Of a stretch of DNA of 64,000 nucleotides, positions 11,766-20,957 are shown piece by piece. The notes below the pieces were generated by a model. The model did not search any database, was not told where the DNA came from, and was given only the letters and a program-made list of their open reading frames with translations. The stretch is from Macrocystis pyrifera (taxonomy: Eukaryota; Sar; Phaeophyceae; Laminariales; Laminariaceae). Position 1 is the stretch's first letter, and every line of letters starts with the position of its first letter. Where the stretch lies: contig JASSKH010000030.1 of assembly GCA_031763025.1 (NCBI GenBank), forward strand, positions 2,673,197-2,737,196, given 5' to 3'. Both the position numbers and the translations under genes were made by a program.

Positions 11766-13223
11766 ATGACGACGACCATGCGGAGCCTCCAAATGCGCAT
11801 CGTGGACGACAACCCATCCTCTCCCTCTGCAGTAGAACTGTCGCCTGCGGACCCTCTGCGAGACCTCACGCCGCTCGAGTGCCTCGAGCATCTGTCGACG
11901 GCAGCGAGCATGTGCTCTCCACACTGCCCCCGCGAAGCCACCAACGTTTTCAAGTGGGGTGCTTCCGCGATCATAGGTGTGGTCCACGAGGCATGGCTAG
12001 CAGGAAGTCGCCCCTTTGACGATGAGGGCCTCGTGCAAACAACGGCTATCCCCGCCATTCAAGAGCTCGACACCATCCGAAACGACCTATACTACACCAC
12101 CTACTTTGACGAGGAATGCATCATGTTGGACGATGTCATGAGCCACATCTGGAACGAGCCGCTTCGGCTGAAGTCGAGCGTTCGGTTTGGCACGACGGTG
12201 GTCGACCTCGACAACATGCCACCGCCATCATCATCATCAGCAACCGCATCGCCATCAGGGGCGCCCCCCATGCCTGCATCGACCCCGCCTACTTGGCCAT
12301 GCGCACCCCCGGCCTATCCGGAGGAAACCTCTTCTTACTTCCAGGACTACTCCATGCCGGACGACAACGATCCTCACAGCACCTGCGACTCTGACGTCGA
12401 GGTGACGGGTGACCCGGCGGGCAGCAGCACCATCTTCGACTGCGGCATCATGGACGACTACAGCAGCAGCAGCAGCAACAGCAGCAACGACCCCTATCCT
12501 TTCTACCAGTTCAACCCCGAAGCGATGCCCTACGAGTACGAGCAGCAGGAGGGTACTGACGTTCAACATGCAGCATACGACTTGGGGGAAATGGCCGTGT
12601 CGGAGGATGCTGGAATCGGGGAGCACAGCCGTTCCAACGACAAGCAGGCCGAATCAGTCACGTTCCAGCCATCGCTTGCCACGGGTGAGTTACAGCAGCA
12701 GCAGTATGGTGCACGGTAGTGTACGGTGCGGTGCGGTGCGGATATTTGATTTTTTATATTCACAGGATGCGGTGCGGCTTGGTAAAACCCGTCAAAACCC
12801 ACAACGCGTCGTAGCGAAGTAGTTGATTTGATATACTCCCCTGACCACAATTTTATTTTGTGAGATTCGAACGGTGCGACGCGGTTCGATACGGATTCTA
12901 TTCGTTTCAGTTGTACGCTGCGGTGCGGTGCGGTGCGGTTTTGTTAAAGAAACAATCATACGACACGGTGCAGTACAGAGTATCGTGCTCCCCTATTTGA
13001 GCAAAGGCCCTTTCCCGTGTTTGTTTGCGTGCTGTACTGCTGTATGTTCTCTCCCTGCGCCTCAGCAGATTTAGCATTCGATGCGCCCTTGCTCCCGGTG
13101 GCGGAGCCGACCGAACGCTTCGACGACGTGGACAGCAGCAGCAGTTTCAACGGCAAGCGACAAGATACCCCAGATGAGAAAGAGAAAGGGGGGAAACGTT
13201 GCGGTGCAGTCTTTCAGCCCTAA
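11766..13223 (+). CDS. Two-exon gene of unknown function, unit 1 copy (altered C-terminus)
   Basis: Exon 1 is 11766–12684 (donor ACGG|GTGAGT, phase 1) and exon 2 starts at 13069 after CTCAGCAG. The join restores a GAT codon and keeps the frame. Exon 1 gives 306 residues. These are an N-terminal ~140-residue part with LTPLECLEHL and FKWGASAIIGVVHEAW, a Ser/Pro linker, a Ser/Asp/Asn-rich acidic stretch, and a part with PYPFYQFNPEAMPYEYEQQ. Exon 2 in this copy has one extra A in the purine tract at 13175–13196. The frame then ends at 13223 with KRCGAVFQP, for a product of about 357 residues. The long basic tail of the unit 2 copy is lost. ATG 11766 is the first in the open frame, with a second Met four codons on. 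I do not recognise the family. The acidic middle and (in unit 2) basic tail would suit a nuclear protein, but that is only inference. Confidence 0.6.
12685..13068 (+). other. Intron of the unit 1 gene with GGTGC repeats
   Basis: A 384-bp GT–AG intron. It contains two clusters of the pentamer GGTGC (near 12724–12742 and 12920–12940). The acceptor is CAGCAG, a NAGNAG site at which both choices stay in frame. Units 2 and 3 keep the same ends with small length changes in the pentamer arrays. Confidence 0.65.
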
Positions 13224-15937
13224 AGATAGTAGTTATGCGGGAAACAAGGGTAGCTACCAGGTTTCGTCGCCTGGGGTAGACTATCCGCCGGCAATGTTGG
13301 CAGTGCCCCCACCGACCAGAAGGGTAAGGCGCCGTTTCGACAAGAGTACCCCGAAGCATTCTGAGGGGCGATGTTTGGGAGTAGGTTCCGAGAAGCGTTC
13401 CTCACGGTCGAAACGGAGTAGGGCCGAGGTCAGACACAAGCGCTCAAGCGTCCGCGTGGGCAGGGCGAGAATCGCGGCTGGTATTGGGTAGGTAGAATGC
13501 GGTATAATACAGTAGGTGCCGAACAAACCAGGTACATGCTGTATGTGCGTGTGTGTAATTGCAGCAGGGCTCCCGATGGGCCCGCGGCAACATGTACCTT
13601 TTACTGCGAACCGTGCCAATATTTTCGCCGTATGATATGATAGGTGCGGAAAAAAAAAACTGCTGCCCGGGGTCGTTTGCATCGCAGCAGGCGAAATTTC
13701 GATTTGTTTGAGGCCTTTGCGTTTGGCCGCAAGTAAAGTCAATTTTAGTAGGCCGTTTTTCAAAGAAGGTTACGTGAAACGATCCGGCAAACCTGGTATG
13801 CCGTGACTACCAGCAGAGACATGAAGAAAAAAAATAATGGAAAAACAATGAACCAATTTCTTTTGAAAAACCAAATCGGACGAAACCCGGGGTTGTTAGC
13901 CGGGCATCCCCTGGGCGACCCCGAGGAAGTTCCATTGGAATCATGACTGATGTTTTTTTCCTACTGCTCTTGGCCGCCAACGGCATCGTATCGTAACACA
14001 CAAAGCGTCAGTAACAGGTATCAGGTACTCGTACGAAGCATATATTCTCTTTTTTCGTTATCCCGAAAAAAGTAGGCAATATTTCCGGCCAGAGTGGTGC
14101 ATATTATACGAATATCTACTACTGTACTATCATATTTGAAACGTTTTTCGGGCGGAGTATTCGTTGGAGGTTTTTATGCGTGGTCATACATGCTCTCGTA
14201 GTCGTTTGACCATTGACCGCGCATCACTTTCGAGACGGAGCGAAAAAAACAAAAAATCCAAGTGCTCTGTAGATTTTGTTTTAATAGGTACTGTATGTAG
14301 ATAGAGACGAATGGCATCATTGCTACGAAGTAACGGACACGTATCTTCTAGGAATGTTGTCGTTTGTCCCGCTTCCCTTCCGTTCGGAAAGGTTGTGTGT
14401 GACCGGAAATGATCGATGCCTCCACGTGGCTCCGGTTGGATATAGGCCTTGGAAGGTAAAAGGTTTTGATTAAACTCGGTATAACCTTCCTCAGGCTGAA
14501 CTGAACTCGATCCCAAACACCAGAAGGAAACCAGACGAAGAGTAAGAAGAGGAGAATGGTGTTGTTGCTGGGGTGGAGTACAAAACAGGTGATGTTTTTT
14601 TTTTTTTCCTTTTTTTTCTTCTGAGTGTTTGAGGCGTTCCATTGACACGTGCAGAGCATATACGGGGGTACTTTAGCAGAGTACAAGCTGAGCCATCCGA
14701 AAAACAGAGAACGCTTCCTGAATAAAATCATATATCTCGTGAACCACTGCGACTTAATCTGGAAGCACTAACCCTGACACACCACTGCTTATGCGAAGAC
14801 ACCAACGTATTGGAAAAGTTATGTACTTTTCTTTGTCCGACTCAATCTCGCCGTAAATCCGTGAAAACTCTAAAGCACCAACTTTTTTGGCACTCAATTC
14901 GTAAAAAAAGAATGATCAAGATAAAAGTGTTAGAGACATTGCTGGAGACACAAGGTGAAGATGCATGTAAGTCTCGTTGCCCAATTCGCCACCCACCAGG
15001 AGATATTACCAAATCTCGATTCCGTACATGAAGAACAAGTAATCACGAACGAATTGCATTTCTGCGATGCCCCGCTCAATTTTGAGAATATGCGCTATCA
15101 ATAGATATTCATATAACCCGGATTTGAATCGCACGTTCAAAGGCACTCACTGTCGGCCCTGTTTCTTTTTCGGTTTTTTTAACGACATATATTTAGTCGT
15201 TTTTGGTATTTTTTCCGGGTAGGTGAACCGGTCATATCTCTCGGGCAAACACAAAAAACACAGAGAGGGCCGGACGTCATTGCGTCGATGAGTGCGAAAA
15301 CATCTAGTCCAAATCCGTATAATCGATGGGGGCATGGCCAATCCGACGTTTAAACCTTGTTAAGGCTGGCCCAGCTCGTCTCGTACTATGTAGTATGGAC
15401 AAAAAGTGGTGACATTGACTTGTTTTTCATGCCGGGTGTGCTGTAGTATTCCTGTGTGGTCGTGCATGAGTTGTTGAAAACTGTACATGAGAAGCGCGCC
15501 CTAGATTTTTAGTACTACTACTGCTGTAATAAACAGATCTATGCTCACAAGTGCAAACGCTTGGATAAGATCGCCCGATTTATTATATCTAAGTTTTTTT
15601 TTTCTCCCGCGTCATTTGGTCGGCACACACTCACTCGTTTTCTTCCGAAACATCCATCCGCATAACCTACAGTAGTATAATACTCACGGGCAGGTACACA
15701 AGTATCATCAGTCAATCACCTGTATTCTTCATAATATGCAATGCCTGAATTGCCGCCATCTCGTGTTGCGTATGCGATGTTTTCCCGCAGCTCTGCTTTT
15801 CTTGAACATTGTTTTTCGTCCAAACCCGTAATTTCGCGCGATGAGTACAATTAAAAATCACTCCTCCGTACGTACGTCTACAGCCGAAATGAGTTGTTTC
15901 ATACCACGTGTTCCAGTCTACAGTAGGTACTGTAGTT

Positions 15938-16062
15938 TGTCCTCGAAACGTGGGTATTCTGATCCTCCTATTTTCATTCCGAGTAGTTTACCCCCGGAAC
16001 GTGGATATTTTTATCTTATATTATACGTCCAAGTAGTTTGTCCCCGAAACGTGGGTGCGTTC
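15938..16062 (+). repeat. Degenerate ~55-bp repeats with a CCCCGAAACGTGGGT core, unit 1
   Basis: The core occurs as GTCCTCGAAACGTGGGTATT, CCCCCGGAACGTGGATATTT and GTCCCCGAAACGTGGGTGCG, each preceded by AGTAGTTT-like words. Unit 2 has the same array at about 28141–28262, and unit 3 part of it at 55366–55460. Confidence 0.65.
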
Positions 16063-16299
16063 CAAGCTACTAGAATAATCCCGTGTATTTTCTGTCTCCT
16101 AAACATGTTTTTTTTCACCTCACGAGTGTCATAATTCCAAGAACTTGTAGTCAAACACCTACGGTTTCAGTCTGTCCCCGAAATGACGGTTCCGCCGCAC
16201 CCGGGGAGGATGAGGTGACATCCTCGGTTCAGAAATGCTTCCTCCGTAGCTCTACAACTCCGACTAACCGGGAAAGCCAACGGTGACATCTCGGATCAA

Positions 16300-16950
16300 A
16301 ACCGTCCGGCACGGTTTGGAAACCCCAACCCTTCCACATCTCTCCGAATCCAACGAGTCGGGTGAACAAAAGATCTCCCGGGACCCGGACGATTCCGCCC
16401 CGCACGACGTAGAAACCCCAGCTCCCGGCACACTATTGTTGAACACGTATGGGTTTGGTGAAGCGAGCGACATGTGGGGATGTCAGGCCCCCACATCCCC
16501 GGGTCATCTATCCTTCCATATATACCTCTACAAGTCCAACGAGTCAGGTGGCGAAGACGGTGGTTTCTCCTTGCGAATACCCCCTTGCACGGTGTGGAAG
16601 CCCCAACTCCGGGTACAGCTGTTGTTGACACAGCCAAAGGCGCCGTGATGAAACGGCCCAGTCCCTTGATCATAGCCCACTCAATATAATATTACCTACA
16701 GCTCTAACGAAGAATGAACTAAAGAGGTGATCCCCCGTGTCGCAACCATCCCGCCTGGTGTGGAAACCCCCACTCCGGGTACGCCATTGGCTGGGGGCTG
16801 GGGCTCGTATAGCCGGCGGCACCTTGAAAGGGTACAGCCCCCTTCTCGGATCATAAATACCAGTACTTCCATTTATTTACAATTCCAAGGGGTCGGGGAC
16901 GAAAACGGTGAACGCTCACGCCGATACCACCTCGCACGGTGAGGAACCTC
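16300..16950 (+). repeat. Degenerate repeats with a CACGGTGTGGAAACCCC core, unit 1
   Basis: At least four copies of a CACGGTnTGGAAnCCCCAnCTCCGGG word occur near 16310, 16400, 16585 and 16755, separated by 90–185 bp, with shared TCTCGGATCA and TCCAACGAGTC words. Open frames over the array follow from the repeat and its GC content. The unit 2 counterpart is about 28504–29152. Confidence 0.6.
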
Positions 16951-17570
16951 CAAGAGCTGCTTCGAAATGCTGTGATTTCTTGCATGTTTTGAGTACATAC
17001 CTATTGAGCATCGAAGGAGTGTACACGGCGGTTTAGGACATGTTCAAACCGATGAGAGGTTCTCTCGTCTTCATCGTTGAATTGCGCCACCGGTGGCTGC
17101 CAAATCCTCGAAGTATCTGCTATTTTCACGGCAGCAGTAGTAGTAGTAGTAGTATTACGAATAAAAACACAGCAGTATAACGAATGATAACAGACACCAT
17201 ATACCCTGCCTGTAACGAACATGATGCTAATATTGATACTGCTGTAGCTGGCCCACACCGCCTACATACAACATTACAATATTATTGTGGTTTCTAGTAA
17301 CAAACAATTACCGCTTTACGGTACAGTCGGTACTTCGAATGCCCGACATTCGCTGCTACGTACCTTGTGTGAACTACTATTGCTGTTTTTTTAGTTCCCA
17401 CAATAACTCATCGCCATAATGTAGTCCGTGGTCACAGGACAGGCTCCAGTAACTTTGTAGTGGGAAATTTCAGTATTTCCTCGGGAGGAAAATGAAACAG
17501 AGACGAATACGCAAGATAATATATATATATATATCTGAAACAAATCGTATGCTTCAGACAAACGTATAAC

Positions 17571-17669
17571 GGCCGGCGTCCCCGGTGGATTGGTAGGTGG
17601 TCCGCGAGCCTATGAAGATCAATTTCGTGAGTTCGAGTCTCACCGAGTGCATGCTCGTAGGGACTTTTT
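17571..17669 (+). ncRNA. tRNA-like Pol III transcript candidate, unit 1
   Basis: A perfect T-arm lies at 17627–17643 (GTGAG stem, TTCGAGT loop, CTCAC) and matches a B box. A D-arm-like GGA…TCC stem with a GG-containing loop lies at 17587–17603 and matches an A box. GTCCC at 17578–17582 can pair with GGGAC at 17660–17664, directly followed by TTTTT. Between the T-arm and GGGAC there is an extra hairpin, CGAG-TGCATG-CTCG. No proper anticodon stem can be drawn and the acceptor is split by the extra hairpin, so it is not a standard tRNA gene. It could be a tRNA-derived SINE head, a tRNA pseudogene or a small Pol III RNA. The unit 2 copy is identical by eye. Confidence 0.45.
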
Positions 17670-18024
17670 CTTGCATAAAATTGATTAGCGGTAAGCGCGA
17701 GAGCGTGAGTTAGCTGTACATTCGATGAAAGTCGACGAGCAGTGGGAATGCTGAACCCTATGCGCCATAAAAACTAAAAAGGCACGTACCGGGGGGGGAA
17801 GAAGGGACGACACCTGTGACCACGGCTTGTCCAGAAGATCGTCGAGGGTAAAACCTCCTACGAGTGGGCTGGAAAGTGAAAGTGCTGATGAAAAAACAAA
17901 ATAATAATACAAAAAAAAGTAATGTGAGATCATCGCCGCCATGTTGGCCGTGGTCATGGGACAGGCTCCAGTAACTCTGTGTGATGGAATAATTCCAAGG
18001 CTTCTCACAAGTAATTGATAGTCG

Positions 18025-18485
18025 TGACGGGACGGGACGGAACAGTTTTGACTTGTTTGGTTGGAAAAAGATGGAGAACGGGACGGGACGGAACGGCAAA
18101 ATAAGGATATAGAACGTTGGCGGAGCGGGACGGGACGGGATAGCGGGTGCACAATTTCTCGACGGGACGGAACGGTAAAATTCAACGGGGCATATTTTTA
18201 CGACGGAACGGGACGGTTCAGTACAATGGAACATTTTTTCGCGACGGGACGGGACGGGACGGTGAAATACAATGTTTTGTTTTTTTTCACGGCGGGACGG
18301 GACGGTAAATATTTTTTTCCTCGGCGGAACGGGACGGTAAAGTATTATTCTTTTTGGTTTCACGGCGGGATGGGACGGTGCGTGCAGTTTTTCGTGACGG
18401 GACGGTACCGTAAAGCGCAATGGGAGCTTTTTCACGACGGGTCGGGATGGTAAGAGAACAACTCGACGACGGGACGGGAGGGCAA
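18025..18485 (+). repeat. GACGGG minisatellite, unit 1 left cluster
   Basis: More than ten GACGGGACGG words, all in one orientation, are spaced by 20–45 bp of T/A-rich filler such as GTAAAGTACAATGG and TTTTTTCG. The open frames over it are by-products of the repeat (RDGT-type words). It may form G-quadruplexes. Similar clusters are at 20381–20720, 30236–30700 and 43365–43700. Confidence 0.75.
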
Positions 18486-18489
18486 GGTT

Positions 18490-18800
18490 GTTCCTGGTGG
18501 ATGTCGATGGACGGCTGGCCTCAATCGTCGCCTTGTACTCGGGGGTGAGGTTCTCTTAGATGGCTCAGCGGAGATTGCTTGTCCCGGAGCTTTCTAGCCG
18601 CAGGGTAGGCGGGGTTGTATACGTAACGAGTTTCCCGCACTGCTGGTTGCGCGCTGGTAGCCGTCCCGAGGCGGGTATCTCTGTGACCACCGTGTGCTTG
18701 ACGTTTTTCTTGCCGGCCGACGGCTCAAACTCTGAGAATTGTTGCCACAACGGCCGAAGTCTTCTGATCCCCTCCCACCCCTGCCCCAAGCACTGTCGCG
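18490..18800 (-). pseudogene. BED-type zinc-finger / hAT transposase N-terminal relic, unit 1
   Basis: On the minus strand the sequence reads LWQQFSEFEPSAGKKNVKH, then NQQCGKL and, closer to 18560, SSGTSNL. After a one-base frame change it reads SHLREPHP and then EYKATIEASRPSTSTRNN. The order aromatic/W–x–F, CGK, TSNL, HLxxxHP, EYK is that of BED fingers at the start of hAT transposases. The frame is broken at the TSNL–HL step and no catalytic region follows; the GACGGG minisatellite lies beyond. The identification rests on motif order only. Confidence 0.45.
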
Positions 18801-19029
18801 GTGCCAGGCGGTGGCTGTTCTGATGGTTGTGCTTGCGCAGCGTTGCTGGTGGTTGCGATGTAGAGGTGGTGGTTGGAGGTGGTGGCGGCGGCGGTGGTGA
18901 TGCTGGTGTCGCTACTGGTGTCGCTGCTGATCAATCGTCTCCACCCGCGAGATAGGCATCCATGGCGTCCGCACCGGTCACAGCAGTACTGGTTGCCGTC
19001 AGTTGAGTGGTTTGTGTGTGTGGCCAGCT

Positions 19030-19068
19030 GGTGACTGGTGGCTGGTGGCTGGTGGCTGGTGGCTGGTG
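19030..19068. repeat. GGTGGCT heptamer repeat, unit 1
   Basis: About four copies of GGTGGCT. The unit 2 array (31249–31298) has one or two more, so it behaves as a small VNTR. Confidence 0.7.
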
Positions 19069-19229
19069 ATACTCGTAGGTGTTGCACGTGGATATATGAA
19101 ATATGAAGATTCATGAACAAGAAAATTAATGAAGAACAAAAAAAATAGTTATTTTTACTACGAAGCATCGGTTCAAAACATACGGGCCTTCCGCTAAAAA
19201 ATCAGCAAGTAAAATCCAAAATACCAGGT

Positions 19230-19235
19230 ATTATT

Positions 19236-19266
<31 letters not shown>

Positions 19267-19289
19267 TATTATTATTATCATTATTATTG
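19230..19289. repeat. ATT microsatellite, unit 1 (short allele)
   Basis: About 60 bp of ATT with a few interruptions, bounded on both sides by ACCAGGTAT. The same site in unit 2 is greatly expanded and split by a 3.8-kb insertion. Confidence 0.8.
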
Positions 19290-19915
19290 TACCAGGTATT
19301 CATTTTATAAAATTATGAAATACGTCAGCTGTGAGTTCGACTGATTATTAAGCAGTTGATACTCAATTTTGCAACCTGCGTAGAACAAGGGACCATAGTT
19401 CATGGGACTAAATATTGTTAGTAAAAATAGGGAAATGTCTAGGTTTTTGTGAGTACCGCAGGTCCTATTTACTATGGTCCCCCGTAATGGTACGTCTCGT
19501 CTTTTTTTACTGAATTTTACAAGTGTTATAGTAAGCCGAACGCGCGTATTCTACATGCAACTCCTTGTTAAGGATATAGGCCAGTGACTCCCCTGGATGC
19601 TGCCCGGGTCAAGAGGACAATTAAAATAATCATTTCGCGCACTGACACTGTATAACCCGAACAAGGGAGAATGATATGATGTTGCAACATGTCGAAACCT
19701 TTTCATTTTACAAATATCGAATTACATATAGAATACGCGCGTTCGGCTTATTATATCACTTGTAAAATTCAGTAAAAATGGAACATAGACGAGACGTATT
19801 ACGCAGCTTGCAAAGTTGACTATCAACTACTTATTACCCGAACTCACAGCTGACGTATTTCACAATTTTATAAAATACGAATTGAATATTGTTGATTTTT
19901 TGTGGTATACCTGGT
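19290..19915. mobile_element. CCAGGTAT foldback element, unit 1
   Basis: The left arm starts ACCAGGTATTCATTTTATAA and runs through GAAATACGTCAGCTGTGAG, GTACGTCTCGTC and GCCGAACGCGCGTATTCT to about 19575. The right arm (19722–19915) repeats these blocks in reverse complement and ends GTATACCTGGT. The arms are about 180 bp, excluding a MITE nested in the left arm. No transposase frame is present. A third arm-like copy in left orientation follows at 20158. Confidence 0.65.
19388..19484 (+). mobile_element. MITE family 1, copy 2 (nested in the foldback arm)
   Basis: Starts AGGGACCATAG and ends ACTATGGTCCCCCG. It interrupts the left arm of the 19290–19915 element between CTGCGTAGAACA and GTACGTCTCGTC, while the right arm has no such insert. 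It is therefore younger than the foldback element but older than the duplication, because unit 2 has it too. Confidence 0.75.
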
Positions 19916-20157
19916 GGTATATGGTTCTAAACGTGAGTAATTCTTCCGGGGATGAGCTGCTGCTGCTGTTATTGCTGCCTCTGCTGAGATGCCTAGATTT
20001 ATTTATGTGATCTGGCTCGAGGTAGCACCTAAATCAGGCATCGGTGTTCCCGAAACTATACAGTGATTTCCTAGACTACAAGTTATTGTGTTGTGGTTTG
20101 TCTACATCGTTACTTAGTTATTACTGGTAGTAGGTCGTTTTATGTGTGTGTTTTCTA

Positions 20158-20335
20158 TTTTATAAATGTTGAAATACGTCAGCTGTGAGTTCGACTGATT
20201 AAATAGTTGATACTCAACTGTGCAAGCTGCGTACGTCTATACTCCATTTTTACCGAATTTTACAAGTAATATATTGTGATAAACCGAACGCGCGTATTCT
20301 ATATGTAATTCCTTGTCAAAGATCTATTTGTAAAA
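20158..20335 (+). repeat. Third arm of the CCAGGTAT family, unit 1
   Basis: Carries ATTTTATAAATGTTGAAATA, CGTCAGCTGTGAGTTCGAC, GTACGTCTATACTCC and CGAACGCGCGTATTCTATAT in the left-arm orientation. The unit 2 counterpart is the sequence into which the chromovirus inserted (37361–37416 plus 43177–43315). Confidence 0.6.
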
Positions 20336-20380
20336 CTCTAAATTCCGTAATTTCTTGATTTCTTGGTGGGAATTGACGGG

Positions 20381-20720
20381 AAAAGACGACGGGCACCAGT
20401 GTATCTTGGACGGGAAAAGCTAATTATTTGTGTCAGCGACAGGGGACTATATGACAACGGTGCAGTTTTTGATGGCGGGACGGGACGGTAAATTTACGGT
20501 GTCGCGACGGGACGGGACGGTAATTCCCAACGGGAGATATCATATCGGCGGGACGGGACAGTAAAGTACAACGGAAGAGGTTATTTCGTTAGGACAGGAC
20601 GGTCAATGACGACGATCAGGGAATTTATCGACGGGACGGGGCGCCGGGACCATTTTGACGACGGTTTTACCGTTTCGTCCCGTCCCGTCCCGCCGCTACC
20701 GTCGTTCCCGTCCCGTCAAA
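20381..20720. repeat. GACGGG minisatellite with inverted end, unit 1/2 junction
   Basis: GACGGGACGG words in plus orientation change near 20670 to CCGTCCCGTCCCG in the opposite orientation, so the array ends as a foldback. It directly precedes the start of unit 2. Confidence 0.7.
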
Positions 20721-20957
20721 ATAAGTCTTGAATATTTCTTGATGCAGAGCGAGACGAGATCCCACCCGCGAGCTTTTACAGCAGTACCCACGTACTCCTA
20801 GATAAAGAAAACACCTGCAGGATTAATAGTACGGGAGTAGTACGGTAGTAGCCGTTCCCCTTCCTGATGATGCGCCGTGGGTTGTCTCGGTGTCTTGAAG
20901 GGGACGACGGGAAGAATCTGGAGAGGCCACGAGGTCTATCTGTACGTAGGGGCCATG

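Larger units (their letters stand above)
13224..17570. other. Right flank of the unit 1 gene; no further gene supported
   Basis: The remainder of the exon 2-like frame continues to 13491 in the frame used by unit 2. Beyond that, frames such as 14184–14648 on the minus strand are broken by non-triplet indels between units. T runs near 14590–14615 and two sets of degenerate short repeats (15938–16062, 16300–16950) occupy the rest. Confidence 0.45.
8438..20747 (+). repeat. Tandem unit 1 of 3 (~12.3 kb segmental duplication)
   Basis: Homology to units 2 and 3 begins around 8438–8460 at an AAAGCGAGA motif and runs to the start of unit 2. The first ~1.5 kb is clearly diverged; from about 10 kb onward it is nearly collinear with unit 2, with scattered substitutions and short indels. 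It contains one copy of the two-exon gene (11766–13223), the short-period repeats, the tRNA-like element, a GACGGG minisatellite, a BED-type relic and the foldback element. It has none of the large insertions of the sister units apart from small MITEs. Confidence 0.85.

Noticed and set aside
14184..14648. Minus-strand frame of 154 codons, also seen in units 2 and 3
   Set aside because: Homopolymer indels change its frame and ends between units, so it does not behave as a protein gene.
17571..17669. Canonical tRNA gene
   Set aside because: There is no anticodon stem, and the acceptor 3' strand is separated from the T-arm by an extra hairpin, so I call it only tRNA-like.
17758..18453. Long frames on both strands with RDGT or SRPVPSR repeats
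   Set aside because: They are translations of the GACGGG minisatellite and exist on both strands at once.
18029..18480. CRISPR-like array of repeats and spacers
   Set aside because: Repeat length and spacing are irregular, filler is low complexity, the host is eukaryotic and no cas genes are present.
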